The notes: generated from the sequence alone by a model not told the origin. A stretch of DNA of 64,000 nt from Semisulcospira habei (GCA_036245525.1 BTPG01000005.1:123404299-123468298); one strand, 5' to 3'; shown: positions 33,523 through 44,933, counted from the first letter of the stretch. Translations and numbers: made by a program.

Positions 33523-34287
33523 AAAAAGAAACTAGCAAAACAATTGCGTACTTTTTGTTGTTGACTTAAGCGGTGCGAAAATATGTTGGCGCGCCGTGAG
33601 ATGACAATACAGTTGCTTATTCAACGTTAAACCCTTTAACTAAATAACCTACCAAATTAGTAACTTCCTACGTGTTTAGGCCGGTGCAGGACTCATTGGT
33701 CTCCACAGTCCCAAGAGGGGTGCAGATGACTGAGACGAATTGGAAAAAAAAAAAAAAGAAAAAAAAAGAGAGTGAAAAACCTTATAAAAGTGTTCAAAGG
33801 TTGAAAGGTACTCAGTTAAAAAAGGAAGTCCCTGCGGAGAGCCTTCCGCCAGGTCTCTCTCTACAGGCAATGAGTGGAAGAAATCAGCTTTCCAAAGTTC
33901 AAAGGCGAACAGTATGGCCGTTTTTAGACGCATTAGCAAGGCCGGCGACAGCGACAATGCTTCACGTTTTATGCTGGACCCAACTTGAACTTTTTTTTCG
34001 TTCCCTTGATTCTAATAACAACTAGACATTTTCTACTGTTGTCGTCACAGTCTTTGACGCATCAACTGATATTTAATGGTATTTACACAACTCGCAGAAT
34101 TTTCCAGAGAACGTGTTACGAAGCTGTCTCAGTTCACGTGTGGAGTGATACGGGTTGTGCAGTCTGAGGCGGGGTCAAGTAGGAGCGACCCAGCTGTGGC
34201 TCATCACGACTTCGAAGAGAAAAGAATATGTCGAATATTAGTTTAAGACCCTTAAAAAAAAAAAGTCGTTGTATAAATAAATTATTT
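33523..34287. other. Unassigned sequence
   Basis: An A run at 33743-33770 is the only repeat. ORFs here are short and featureless. Confidence 0.35.
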
Positions 34288-34395
34288 TATCCCTGACCTC
34301 CCGTTACGCAAAATAAACCACACGAGCAAGACTTTATCTGTCGATCTGGGCACGTGTGGTTTATTTTGTGTAACCGAGGTCAGGGATGCGATAAC
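34288..34395. repeat. Inverted repeat with 36-bp arms
   Basis: TTATCCCTGACCTC...GCAAAATAAACCACAC pairs with GTGTGGTTTATTTTGTG...GAGGTCAGGGATGCGATAA over a loop of about 30 bases. A MITE-like element; no second copy in the window. Confidence 0.8.
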
Positions 34396-35155
34396 CTCTA
34401 TATTGACTTGGCAACCACGTCTAATGAAGGCTAAAATAGCCATGATCTACCAGTGAGGTGCTGGGTGTTTTCTTCATACTGAGGCCGACGTCGTCAAGCT
34501 GACTGGTTGCTCATTTGATTACTCTTCATGAACTTGTATAATTTACTAACGAGGGTAAGTGCAGATTCTGGTAACTCGCCAAGGCTGCATAGTAAACTTG
34601 TGTGGTAACGAAATTGCTACTCTCAGTCTCAGGCCGTGGTAGAGGGCTGTGTTATCACCATGTTTATCAATGTACAGTATCTATCTCCTCTGCTCACTGT
34701 AAAACAAGACAATCGTGAGGTTTCGTTTGCGACGAACGACTCCGAACAACGAACGATCGAGAGCAAAATTGCGAAGAATACCGTTTATGTTTAAGTTACA
34801 CACTGGTTACCCAGCTTGGCTTCACTCTCGTTCGTTGTTGGGAGTCCGGTCCGGTGTAAACTTAACCTCTCAAATGTCTTTTTCTTACAGCGACTAGAGG
34901 GGGGGGGGAAGGATTACATCCACACATCGTGAAACCGTATCCCTACCACAGCCTGAATGTACTCTCAGTTGGGGGACACAGACACAGTGTTTTTTCAGTT
35001 AACAGGTTAACCGGAGACCTAGAACCTAACATTTGTACTAACATCATTTCACGAGCAAACCACATACCACTACACAATTAGAACTCGGTAACGAAATGTT
35101 TCGGCCTGATATCCTTAGGGAAATTTGTTGAGACTGACTAAGAGAAAATTTGTGT
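34396..35155. other. Unassigned sequence
   Basis: No repeat family, coding exon or RNA gene recognised. Confidence 0.35.
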
Positions 35156-35221
35156 TAGAGAGAGAGAGCGAGATAGGGACAGAGAGAGAGAGAGAGAGAG
35201 AGAGGGAGAGCGAGAGAGAGG
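35156..35221. repeat. Imperfect (GA)n tract at a SINE 3' end
   Basis: AG repeats with GCGAGAT and GGGAC interruptions. It lies downstream (in SINE sense) of the SINE at 35256-35424. Confidence 0.9.
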
Positions 35222-35255
35222 GCCGGAGATGAAAAACGCCAAGGATTAGTGACTT

Positions 35256-35424
35256 GAAATGTAAAGCGTTAAGAGCTCAAGGTCCTTTGTCCACCACGAA
35301 GGTGATTTCAAATACGGGGCACCGAATACGGTCTGAGCAAATTTTGACACCAGAGTTTGAACCCACAATCTTTCGGACTAGAGTCGAACGCCCTACTACC
35401 TAAGCCACCCAGCTCCTCTATCCG
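35256..35424 (-). mobile_element. tRNA-derived SINE
   Basis: Minus strand: AGAGGAGCTGGGTGGCTTAG (A box region), GGGTTCAAACTC (B box), GTGTCAAAATTTGCTCAGAC, CGGTGCCCCGTATTTGAAAT. Same family as 32811-32980. Confidence 0.83.
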
Positions 35425-35577
35425 AAATAAATTTTTTAAGTACACTTCTATCTTCCATGTATTGTAATATGTGTTAGTACATATTCTACAATAAGCATAT
35501 AACAATAGAGACGGACGACGAGTGTGTTTGTCACAAAAATCAAATTGGTAAAGTTTCTGTGTATTGTACTTGGTGTT

Positions 35578-35669
35578 CCAACCTTTTGGCTGTCGGTAGC
35601 GCTTTTTGTCGCGATGATTCCTGCAGAAATCATCGCGACAAAAAGCGTTACCGAAGGCCCAAAGGTTAA
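35578..35669. mobile_element. Palindromic element, TTAA family C
   Basis: CCAACCTTTTGGCTGTCGG to AGGCCCAAAGGTTAA, 92 bp, arms nearly perfect over GCGCTTTTTGTCGCGATGAT. Confidence 0.88.
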
Positions 35670-35873
35670 GCTAATGGCGACCGAAAATACAAAAAGTCAT
35701 TAGTTATGGTATCCAAAAGAATTGCCTTTCTTTGTGTCATAGTCAGCTGCACGTGCTGAAGGTGATTGCAGTACTTACACCGTTTTTCGTTCAGAGTCAA
35801 ACGGCTAAGTGTATTGAATCGTCTGGTATATGACACGGCGCGCGGGAGATATTCACTATGATAGCTAGCACTA

Positions 35874-36054
35874 TTTTGTATTGCATTGCATTGTATTGTA
35901 TTGTATTGCATTGTATTGTATTGTATTGTATTGTATTGTGTTGTATTGTAGTGCATTGCATTGCATTGCATTGCATTGCATTGTATTGTATTGTATTGTA
36001 TTGTATTGTATTGTATTGTATTGTATTGTATTGTATTGTATTGTATTGTATTGA
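35874..36054. repeat. (ATTGT)n pentanucleotide array
   Basis: About 180 bases of TTGTA/TTGCA repeats. A run of TTGCA variants in the middle separates two TTGTA blocks. Confidence 0.96.
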
Positions 36055-36227
36055 ATACAAAGTCACTTTGACGTAGACCGCCGAAGTATTTAGTAAGTAA
36101 AACCCAAAACGATATATTCCCAGTTATAATGTACGCCATAATGTACGTAATCCAAAACAAACAAAAAAAGACAACAAAAATCGTCTGGCAATATCGCATG
36201 TTTGACCGGGCATATTGGATTAATCTA

Positions 36228-36355
36228 ATCTTATCTGCCTTTATCTTATCGTAACGTATCGTATCTGATTCTCATCTTATCTGACCTCACCTTACCTCAC
36301 CTTATCTTATCTTATCTTTTCTTATCTTATCTTATCTTATCTTATCTCATCTCTT
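36228..36355. repeat. (CTTAT)n pentanucleotide array
   Basis: About 125 bases of TTATC repeats with variants (CTGATTC, CTCACC) in the first half. Confidence 0.93.
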
Positions 36356-36651
36356 TCATAAGCTGGCGTTGGAAGGTAAAGAAAAAATACTCTGCTCGTC
36401 ATATTACGGAATTTCACGGTCCGTTCCGAGCAGGCATTTTCTTTCCATACGCGTTCAGTTTTCCAGGGCAACAACTTTGTTTTACACACGTGCCGAACTG
36501 TGTTTTCCCAGCGCACTGTACTTCGACCGCACATGTTGGTTCCGGCGGATCGGGGAGGGGGTAGGGGGGGGGTGGGGAGTGAGGTGAGGTGGTGGAGGTG
36601 GCGGGGCACTGATACAGTGCAACATCTGATCGAGTATTCTGTGTTTACTAT

Positions 36652-36836
36652 GCGTCTGATGATTTCCGTACATCACAAGCAGGTCAAAAACTGAGCATCA
36701 TTTGACGCAAACAGTGGATAAAAAGCCCGGACAAACATGCGATATTGCATGTTTGTTCGGGCTTTTCATCTTCTGTTTGCGTCAAAAAAAAACGTGCAGT
36801 GTTTCACCTACTTCTGCTTTACTCAAAAATGTATGG
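36652..36836. mobile_element. Palindromic element, family I
   Basis: The inner hairpin 36701-36786 (TTTGACGCAAACAG...AAAAGCCCGGACAAACATGC) is near perfect. Outer arms (ACAAGCAGGTCAAAAACTGA and a diverged complement) extend it to about 185 bp. Confidence 0.85.
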
Positions 36837-36851
36837 TCTATTGATAACAGT

Positions 36852-37056
36852 TTAACCCCTTCAATGCCGAGAAAAAGTAAACACGATGCAACTGCAAGAG
36901 ACATAGATCCTCATGCTCGAGGATCTATGCCTCTTGCTGAGACCAATTTGTATCCATGTTTCTTGGACTGTGTTGGCTTTTGGTCGTTGACTGAACCAAG
37001 ATTTCAGAAACAAAAATGTACATACAGTGTTCGTACAGCGGCAGGGAAAGGGTTAA
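36852..37056. mobile_element. Palindromic element, TTAA family B (inverted, full length)
   Basis: TTAACCCCTTCAATGCCGAG to CGGCAGGGAAAGGGTTAA, 205 bp. The hairpin (36893-36941) is shortened, with the GAGCCCCCGC stem tip missing. Confidence 0.88.
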
Positions 37057-37288
37057 AATGAAGTAGGGACCGCAGGTATATATACTCCCTAGTTTTATTT
37101 GTGGATCCGCCCTTGTGACGGTACACTTCCTCACGCTTGGGCACTTGTGGGTGATTAACATCAGCTGGTAATCATAATTATAGCGGCAGCTTCTTCCGCG
37201 AGCGTGATTATTGGACGTGCATCTCGTGATGGCGCGAGTTGTAGACGGTAACCAATTAAGTCTTGACACACTGCAGTTGATCAACACA

Positions 37289-37380
37289 TTAACCCTTCGG
37301 CTGTCGGTAGCGCTTTTTGTCGCGATGATTCCTGTAGGAATCATCGCGACAAAAAGCGATACCGACAGCCGAAGGGTTAA
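37289..37380. mobile_element. Palindromic element, TTAA family C, almost perfect
   Basis: 92 bp, TTAACCCTTCGGCTGTCGG to CCGACAGCCGAAGGGTTAA. The TT-to-TC change is matched on both arms, and only one arm mismatch is seen around GATTCCTGTAGGAATC. Best-preserved family C copy. Confidence 0.93.
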
Positions 37381-37449
37381 CCGACAATTATAGTTCAAGG
37401 GTGGTGCAAGACTAGCATGGCGACGTCAGCCAGACCCGCGAATACAGAC

Positions 37450-37483
<34 letters not shown>

Positions 37484-37500
37484 CACCCTGCATCAACACA

Positions 37501-37588
37501 TTAACCCTTTGGCTGGCGGCATCACATTTTGTCGCGATGCTTCCTGCAGGAGTCATAGTGACAAAAACGCTTAAATGGTTAATGGTTA
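37501..37588. mobile_element. Palindromic element, TTAA family C (duplicate copy)
   Basis: TTAACCCTTTGGCTGGCGG to TTAAATGGTTAATGGTTAA. The right arm is decayed, unlike the partner 210 bp upstream. Confidence 0.82.
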
Positions 37589-37670
37589 ACCGAGAATTAT
37601 AGTTCAAGGGTGGTGCAAGAATAACATGCTGACATCAGCCAGACCCGCGAATACAGACACGATGACGATG

Positions 37671-38055
37671 ACTGTTATCATAATTATCATCATTGTCATT
37701 ATAATTATCGTCATTACATCATCTATTTGTACAAACAAATACGATGTGTAGCACAATCTTTTGCAAACAATGTCTTCGAGTGCGGTCGCCGTGCTCAAAA
37801 GCCAAGACCAGGCGCGTTAAATTCTGATTGCTTCAATAGTTAAACAAGCAAATAATGCAAACAATCAAAGAGGCAAACAAACACACAGAGGTTCATCAGT
37901 TTTTACTTACATGCGTCATGATTCAGTGTCATGTGAGTAGGAGTCACTTGTTCTTTTAATCTAATTGAACACCCGTAGACCTGCTCCGCTCGAGAAATTC
38001 TACATAAAGTAAATTAAGCCTACATGGGGCAGATGAGTGGGTTTCATGTGAAATA
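37671..38055. other. Unassigned sequence
   Basis: AT-rich, with a short ATCATTGTCATTATAATTATC repeat at its start and no gene. Confidence 0.35.
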
Positions 38056-38274
38056 TTAACCGCTTCATTGCCAGTGGACATAAAAGTTTGTCTTTGAAAG
38101 CAGGACAAATTCAACACCGAATAATGCCACCAATCCTTGGAAAACGAATATAAAAACAGGCTCAGCAAGAGGCAGAGAACCTCATGAGACCCCGCATCTG
38201 AGTGGGCTCATGAGGTTCTCTGCCTCTTGTAGCAGGACGGCGTTCATTTTTTTCCGGGGAGAAAAATGGGTTAA
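38056..38274. mobile_element. Palindromic element, TTAA family B (full length)
   Basis: TTAACCGCTTCATTGCCAGTG to GGGGAGAAAAATGGGTTAA, 219 bp. The hairpin has AGAGAACCTCATGAG arms (subtype with GAACCTC, compare 27002). Confidence 0.87.
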
Positions 38275-38392
38275 CTTGTGCTGGTCTCTGATTTTGGAAC
38301 TTATGACTTTGCCAATGAGCCTCCAAGTGGCACATATCCTCATGAGTCCCGCTGTTGGGGGGCTTATGAGGATCTATTCCATTTACAGATGT
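38275..38392. mobile_element. Family G half and degenerate family B hairpin
   Basis: TGTGCTGGTCTCTGATTTTGG (38277) is the left arm of family G. The hairpin CATATCCTCATGAGTCCC...GGGGGGCTTATGAGGATCTA follows at 38331-38375. Confidence 0.65.
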
Positions 38393-38471
38393 GTGGCGTT
38401 TGCTGCATAATTGAAAGGAAAAAAGCTTACGCCATCATCTCAAATAACCTGCTGCGGAAACTGTGAAGGTC

Positions 38472-38672
38472 TTAACCCATTCAGCCCTGACGCACTACAG
38501 CAGGAGATGGGTCGACCATGATAATTTGAGGGTAGTGCAGATTATTTTGGCGCCTGTCGGCGCTAAGCTAATCTGGCACTGCCCTTGAATTATCATGGTC
38601 GATCCATCTCCTGCAACTGGTGCATAGTCATTAGATGACGTATCTAAAATTTGGGAAATACGGCCATCGGGA
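38472..38672. mobile_element. Palindromic element, TTAA family A
   Basis: TTAACCCATTCAGCCCTGACG at the left. Long hairpin (38502-38614) with some mismatches (ATTATTTTGGCGCC). The right side retains AAATTTGGGAAATACGGCC, but the final GAATGAGTTAA is lost. Confidence 0.87.
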
Positions 38673-38822
38673 ACGAAAAACAACTCTATGGCATGAGCAA
38701 AACAAAAAAAAAGGAGATTAAAAAAAACAACTCTGTAAGTTTTCTATGAGACCTAAAACAAAAGAAAGACGGGATCAAGTCTTCACGCAGCGGAGACAAA
38801 GATGGAACAAGGCTGTCTTCCA

Positions 38823-38824
<2 letters not shown>

Positions 38825-38919
<95 letters not shown>
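38825..38919. repeat. (TC)n microsatellite at a LINE 5' truncation point
   Basis: About 95 bases of pure TC directly upstream (in LINE sense) of an RT fragment on the plus strand. Confidence 0.97.
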
Positions 38920-38921
<2 letters not shown>

Positions 38922-39729
38922 TCGTCGCCAGGCATTGTCAAACATGGAGTGCCTCAGGGCTCTGTCCTTGGGCCGCTACTGTGTTGTTTATTTATTAACG
39001 ACTTGCCGCTTTATCTCAGCAGCCCTGAGACAATGTGCGACATGTTTGCCGACGACACAACCCTCCACACACCCGCTAAAGACTTAGTTGCCATTAATGC
39101 ACGGCTACAACAGAGTTTGCAAGAAGTTTCTGAGTGGTGTGATACCAACGCTAGGGCACAAAAGACATGGTAATTGCTACACGCCAGAAGCATCAACTTA
39201 AACCGCTTTCTCTCAGTTTGTCTCTCAATGACAACGTCATAGAACAGGTCGCGCAGCATAGTTGCTCGGAGTGATTATAGACGATCAACTAAAGTGGCGG
39301 CCCCACATAAACACCGTCTGTAAACGTGTCTCTAAGAATCTGTACATGCTGTCTAAGCTTAAATTCATCACTGACGTTGCCACTCGTACAATATTCTACA
39401 ACGCTCATATCAAATCTCATCGACTATGCATCAACAGTGTGGGATGGTTCAAGCGAAGTGCATTTGAAGAGGCTAAACTCCCTACATCGGAGAGCTGCCA
39501 AATTAATACTTCCGGCTCCCTATCTCTCAGCTGATCAAAAACTCGTGTCACTGGACATGCTCCCTCTGAAGCAACACTTTCTTTTCAACAAGGGTGTCTT
39601 CATGTTTAAGTTGCATAAACAGTCATGTCCAGCGTACATTTCGGAACGTGTGTCTGACGTTTCTAGATTTGGCCCACAATATCGAGCTCCCCGCCCACGT
39701 ATTGACATCTATAAATCAAGCCTGTCTTC
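38920..39729 (+). pseudogene. LINE family V reverse transcriptase fragment (CR1-like)
   Basis: Plus strand. Begins inside RT at [20 protein letters not shown] (motif B), then [13 protein letters not shown] (catalytic FADD), a frameshift near 39173, MLGVIIDDQLKWRPHINTVC, a second shift near 39420, DYASTVWDGSSEVHLKRLNSLHRRAAKLI and RPRIDIYKSS. The coding sequence is interrupted at 39729 by another LINE and resumes at 40260. Confidence 0.9.
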
Positions 39730-40259
39730 TTCCTACGGTGTCCGACAGTCTACCTCATCGCTGCGGCAGCCGCCGTGAGGAGACTGTCCTTACTCGGCTC
39801 CACATCGGGCACACGTATTTTACGCACTCTTACTTACTAAAACAGGATGAGCGTCTATGGTGTTTTGCCTGTGACGAGCAGTTTTCTGTTCGACATTTTT
39901 TGCTGTATTGTGCCGATCTCATTGACACCAGGTATAAACACTTCACAGCAGACTCCTTGAAGATTTTCTTCCGGGATGTTCCCCCGGACAAAATCTTTAA
40001 TTTCTTGAGAGAATGCAATATTTTTAACAAGATCTGAGCATTCATAGACTATGTGAATTTCACTATTTTGCCCTTTTTGAGAGTCTGTAGATGTTTCTTT
40101 TAAAGACTCGTGCGACATTTTAGCCTGCCATATTTTTAAGGTATATTTACATCATGTCTTAAGACCTTGCTTTTAGTCTGGCCGACCAGATTTTTACCCA
40201 TCCCGCCGTGAGATGGCCTTAGTCGCCTGCTCGGCGTTAAACGCCAATAATCAATCAAT
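39730..40259 (+). mobile_element. I/Nimb-like LINE 3' fragment nested in LINE V
   Basis: CTGTCTTC flanks the insert at 39722-39729 and 40260-40267 (8-bp target duplication). The open frame encodes RREETVLTRLHIGHT, WCFACDEQFSVRHFLLYC and IFNFLRECNIFNKI, ending at 40036. That is the C-terminal tail typical of I/Nimb-type LINEs with a Cys/His cluster. The 3' UTR ends CTGCTCGGCGTTAAACGCC followed by an (AATC)n tail. The last 60 bases recur at 598 and 22251. Confidence 0.88.
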
Positions 40260-40934
40260 CTGTCTTCAGCAGGAAGCTCATTATGGAATTCTTTGCCACT
40301 TAACATAAGATGTGCGCAAACCCTGTCGTCCTTCAAGATTAGCCTCTTCAAGCACCTCAAGTCATGTTTATAAGACATCCTTGGTCATGTCGGTGCCTCT
40401 AGCGCATCCACTGGCTCAACGTTCTCAGCTTTGTGATCAGTCTTTGGACTGCATTTAACGCTGTACACTGCTCTAGGCGAGTGGTAGCATTTTGTTTGTA
40501 CGTGTGTGCACGTGTTTGCGTGGTTGCGTGAGTGCGAGCGTATGTGAGTGCGTGTGAATCGTGCATCTGCATTATTTTGTGTGTGCTATTTTATTTAGTT
40601 ATTCGCTCACATTAATGCTTTAATAGCTATGACTTCATGCAGTGACGTACCTCACCTGTTGTCTCACTCGAGTGACTATTGTTGATCAGCGAAGTCGAGG
40701 ACAACACTTTGTGCAGGTACTAGTTATCGTGGGGAGGGGGAAGGGAAGGTGGCAGAATGTGGGGACGTCGATAGAAAGTTTGTGTTAAGAATCTTAAATT
40801 ATTATTATTATTATTATTATTATTATTTATTTTTTTTTGGGGGGGAGGGGTCTATTATGTACATTTTGATTTCCCACCTTTTGAACTTTGGGTGTTTCGA
40901 TGTTCTTTGCATGCATTTTCTTTTCATTTATATA

Positions 40935-40992
<58 letters not shown>

Positions 40993-41270
40993 CATGTGTG
41001 TATGCATGTGTGTATATGCATGTGCGTGTGTGTGTGTGAATGCATGTGTGTGTGTGAGTGCGCGTGAGTATACATGTTTGTGATTGTGCGTATGTGTGCA
41101 TAATTATATGTGTGTTGTATACATGTATATAGTTTTATTTGTCATTAGGCTTGATTCTGTATTTCTTTCAATTTTCCTGTTTTGACATACATATATATTT
41201 TTTTAATATTTGTTATGTGCGTTGTATGTCTGTGAACTGTATTTTTTAAAAATTAAATTCTATGGAAATT
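40260..41270 (+). mobile_element. LINE V, 3' part
   Basis: The LINE V frame resumes (SAGSSLWNSLPLNIRCAQTL, FKISLFKHLKSCL) to a TAA at 40371. It is followed by a long GT-rich 3' UTR with (ATT)n (40798-40830) and (GT)n (40937-41040). AAATTCTATGGAAATTG near 41255-41271 resembles the ATTCTATG 3' terminus of CR1 elements, which supports a CR1-like assignment. Confidence 0.75.
40937..41080. repeat. (GT)n microsatellite
   Basis: GT repeats with GTATGCAT interruptions, inside the LINE V 3' UTR. Confidence 0.94.
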
Positions 41271-41289
41271 GCACCTCACTGTTGCTCTG

Positions 41290-42146
41290 TGTTACGTGGT
41301 GGAGTTGTAGTCGAAGTATGATAAACACACCAGACACACACACGTAAGAGTTCTTTAAAGTAAACCTCGTTCAGCTGCAATCCGTCACACGTGGCTTAAG
41401 GATATAGACAATACTGGCGTAACAGTTCCAACAATATTTAATTCAGCGATGCGATATCCACACAATAATGCACTTTCAAATGCACAAACTACTGATACAA
41501 AGTCTTTTTTGCTATGTCCACACTACGACTCAAAGTTTCTCATACACAGCATCTCTCGCAATAAACTGCGTATCTCTACAACTGACAAAGCAAGACAATG
41601 TACTCACGGGCTTTCCCAGCGCCCTCCTTATATACACTATCAAAATCTAGAATCTTCTACGGAAATCATGAACTCAAACAACCAGAACGAAACACGCAGC
41701 CGAAGCTCATTAACATAAACTTTCCAGAAACAATATATCAGGCTACAAAAACACGGCTGCTCACTTCAGCTCTAAATTCTAGCGTATAATAAAGACACAT
41801 AAAAGTATGGTATCCCTATCTATGATAGCTCAAAAAGGTACGAGAACATTCACCAAACGAAATAAAGGCTGCTCGATACACGCGCACAGGAAAACAAAAA
41901 GTAGCGAAAATGTTGCGATGTCAACTAACCGACGTGACACTTACGAGGCCACCAGACAGTGCGACCTGTCTACAACGTTCCGGACTAAACTTAACAAAAC
42001 GAAATCGGCTCTACTCACGAACAAAAGAAAAATCTATTAAAAAAAACACGTGAATCATAACCGTGATAGCTCAAATAAACATCGGGTCGTTACCTACGAA
42101 TAACACATGTACGCTCTCACAGGATAACACAACCACAATCGTAACA
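41290..42146. mobile_element. Solo LTR with 5-bp target duplication
   Basis: 857 bp, beginning TGTTACG and ending CGTAACA (7-bp terminal inverted repeat). It is flanked by CTCTG at 41285-41289 and 42147-42151. A TATA-like CTTATATACAC lies at about 41627, and AATAAA-type signals near 41863 and 42072. There are no internal gag-pol sequences, so this is the product of LTR-LTR recombination of a Ty3- or Bel-like element. The strand is uncertain; the signals suit plus. Confidence 0.85.
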
Positions 42147-42386
42147 CTCTGGGGGAGAGGGGAGGGGAGGGGGGGGTCGTGTGAGTGTGTGTATGCGTGT
42201 TGTGTAGTGTGTGTGTGCGTTAGTGTGTGTGTATGTGTGTTTGCGTGTGTTGCAGTATGTGCGTGTGTCTCTGTGTGTATGTGCGTGGTGTAGAATGTGT
42301 GTGTGTGATGTCAAAGAGTCAGTGTATGTGCCTGTGAGCTTTTATTTACTTTCGTGTGAAACTTGTTTTGTTTGTGATAGTGTTCA
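42147..42386. other. G-rich and GT-rich sequence
   Basis: GGGGAGAGGGGAGGGG tract, then loose (GT)n. No gene. Confidence 0.5.
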
Positions 42387-42776
<390 letters not shown>

Positions 42777-42941
42777 TTTTTTTGTCTCTCTCCCCCTTCA
42801 CATTACTATAACACACAGCTGTGTCGCCTATCACATACTGAGCATGTATAAAGTCTAATTTTTCGGACAACGTTTATCTACCCACACCTGAGTCCTGTTG
42901 ATGTAGAACAAAAATATACAGATAACAAGGTAGAGTGATGA

Positions 42942-43022
42942 TTAACGCATTCGAGAGGTGCCGCCTCCGGATACGCGGCTTTAAGCCGCGTATCCGAAGG
43001 CGACACGTCTCGAATGAGTTAA
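42942..43022. mobile_element. Palindromic element, TTAA family E (81 bp)
   Basis: TTAACGCATTCGAGAGGTG to ACACGTCTCGAATGAGTTAA, arms near perfect around CGGCTTTAAGCCG. Confidence 0.92.
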
Positions 43023-43066
43023 CTCATTCCAGATGTACCGCATCGGGTACGCGACATCAAGAGTGA
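43019..43066. mobile_element. TTAA family E, left half, sharing TTAA with its neighbour
   Basis: TTAACTCATTCCAGATGTACC, GGGTACGCGACATCAAGAG. The right arm is absent. Confidence 0.65.
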
Positions 43067-43581
43067 GTATACTAAACCAACAAAAAAACAAAAAAAAAAT
43101 GAAAACGTTCGAGCACAGTTGTTCCGAATTTTATTTCCTCTTTCTTTTTTTCTTTTTCTTTTTTTTCTTTTTTCTTTAAGACGGCTGTGTTTATCTTGGG
43201 CATTTTTCAAAACGGGTTTCCATTCCCAACGTTTTCTGAACTCTTGCACACTGTCAGACAATAACAATTAACAATTAACCAGTCAATCACAGCGCCTCCA
43301 GACCAAAAAAATCGACGCTGTGTTTTTTTAGAAAACTTTTTTTTTTAATTTCATTGTGTAAATTGACAAAGGGAAACAATTTATGTTTCTCTTTGTATTT
43401 TCACACAATCCCAAAAAGACAACAACATATTTTCATTGTAAACAGGCGCATTGTGTCAAAACATCTCACACACTCAAACTTTGCCGTTAATGCTAAAAAA
43501 TAATTAGTAATAACAACTCTGCCCTTTATGATGGCTGTTGAGCGCATACATCTTCTGTAACTGACGTCTTACACGTCTGCT
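43067..43581. other. Unassigned, with A and T runs
   Basis: Pyrimidine-rich stretch 43135-43180. No gene or named element. Confidence 0.35.
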
Positions 43582-43698
43582 TTAACTCATCCGAGACGCC
43601 GCGCATCAATAGCTGCAAAAGTGTCGTATGGCGTTGCCGCCGGCAACGCCATACGACACTTTCGCAGCTATCGATGCGCGGCGCCTTAAATGAGTTAG
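43582..43698. mobile_element. Palindromic element, TTAA family D (117 bp)
   Basis: TTAACTCATCCGAGACGCC to GGCGCCTTAAATGAGTTAG. Perfect inner hairpin AAAGTGTCGTATGGCGTTGC around CGCCGG. GCGCATCAATAGCTGC / GCAGCTATCGATGCGC outer arms. Confidence 0.92.
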
Positions 43699-43722
43699 AG
43701 AGGATGCATTATATTGCACGTA

Positions 43723-43914
43723 CTAACCCCTTCACCACCGTCAGCGGCAGTTTGTCCTTCTGAAATTTTCGTTCATTCAACGCCAAAGAACGCCTCGTCG
43801 TAAAAATACTAAGTGGTGTCAGCATGTGCCCCCGCAACTGCGGGGGCACACGAGGATTTATGCCTCTTGCAAATGGGTCGTGTTTGCTTTTTTTACCCGA
43901 GAGTGAAGGAGTCA
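43723..43914. mobile_element. Palindromic element, TTAA family B
   Basis: CTAACCCCTTCACCACCGTC to GAGAGTGAAGGAGTCA. The left hairpin arm has lost GCAAGAGGCATAGATCCTCA, leaving GTGCCCCCGC / GCGGGGGCAC and the right arm. Confidence 0.8.
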
Positions 43915-44453
43915 TGTTTTCCACGAATGCTGCAGAAGTAAGGAGCTTTGTAACACTTGCTATTTTGTCACAAAGATCCCTCAAGTACTCATCACACATT
44001 GTTTTCGAGTCTTTGTAAAAAAAAAAAAAAAAAAAAAAAAATAAATTATAAAAAACACCACCGCACGGAAAGTACCAAGCATATGTCTGGTCTCGTCAAA
44101 TTAAGAATACAACAGCTATCCGGGTTAATGTTAAGCTTATGTTCTTCAAAAATAGCATACTCGCCCAATAGAATGGCACACAGTGTTAAAGCGTCCTTCT
44201 CTAGTGAATTGCAAATCGAAAGCGAAGCTTAGTTGATGAAGTAAGAGTTGATAGTTAATGATAGTTGACAGGGTTTTTTTGTTTTTTGGGTTTTTTTTTT
44301 TGTGAAAGGTGGGAGGGGGGGGGGTTGAAGTGATAAAGTTGATACTGATACAATCTGTAATAAACGGAACTAGTACGAGTGATACTGGGGCCGAAATATC
44401 TTGCACCAGTCCAAAACGTTTTCATCTGATCAGTCCCCCGTGTGAAACATTCT
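43915..44453. other. Unassigned, with A run and T run
   Basis: A run 44018-44040 and T/G runs 44274-44324. No gene recognised. Confidence 0.35.
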
Positions 44454-44668
44454 TTAACCCATTCAGCCCCGCTGCCCTACAGCAAGAGATGGAACGACCA
44501 TGATAATTCAAGGGTAGTGCCAGATTAGCTTGGCGCCTCTCGGCGCCAAGCTAATCTTCCACTACCCTTGAATTATCATGGTCGATCCATCTCCTGCAAC
44601 ATGATGCATTGTCATTAGATGACGCCTCCAAAATTTGGGAAATACGGCCGTGGGTCTGAATGAGTTAA
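44454..44668. mobile_element. Palindromic element, TTAA family A (215 bp, both ends)
   Basis: TTAACCCATTCAGCCCCGC to GTGGGTCTGAATGAGTTAA. Hairpin GAACGACCATGATAATTCAA, GGGTAGTGCCAGATTAGC and complement around CTCTCGG. A reference copy for the family. Confidence 0.93.

Positions 44669-44933
<265 letters not shown>

Larger units (their letters stand above)
37279..37670 (+). repeat. Tandem duplication of about 210 bp carrying a C element and half an A element
   Basis: TCAACACATTAACCC...GGTTAACCG-(A/C)-AATTATAGTTCAAGG, GTCAGCCAGACCCGCGAATA and a (GATGAT)n run appear first at 37281-37489 and again at 37492-37670. The half A element (AGTTCAAGGGTGGTGCAAGA) lies at about 37390 and 37602. Confidence 0.88.

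Noticed and set aside
35666..36199. 177-codon minus-strand ORF rich in NTIQY
   Set aside because: Translation of the (ATTGT)n pentanucleotide array.
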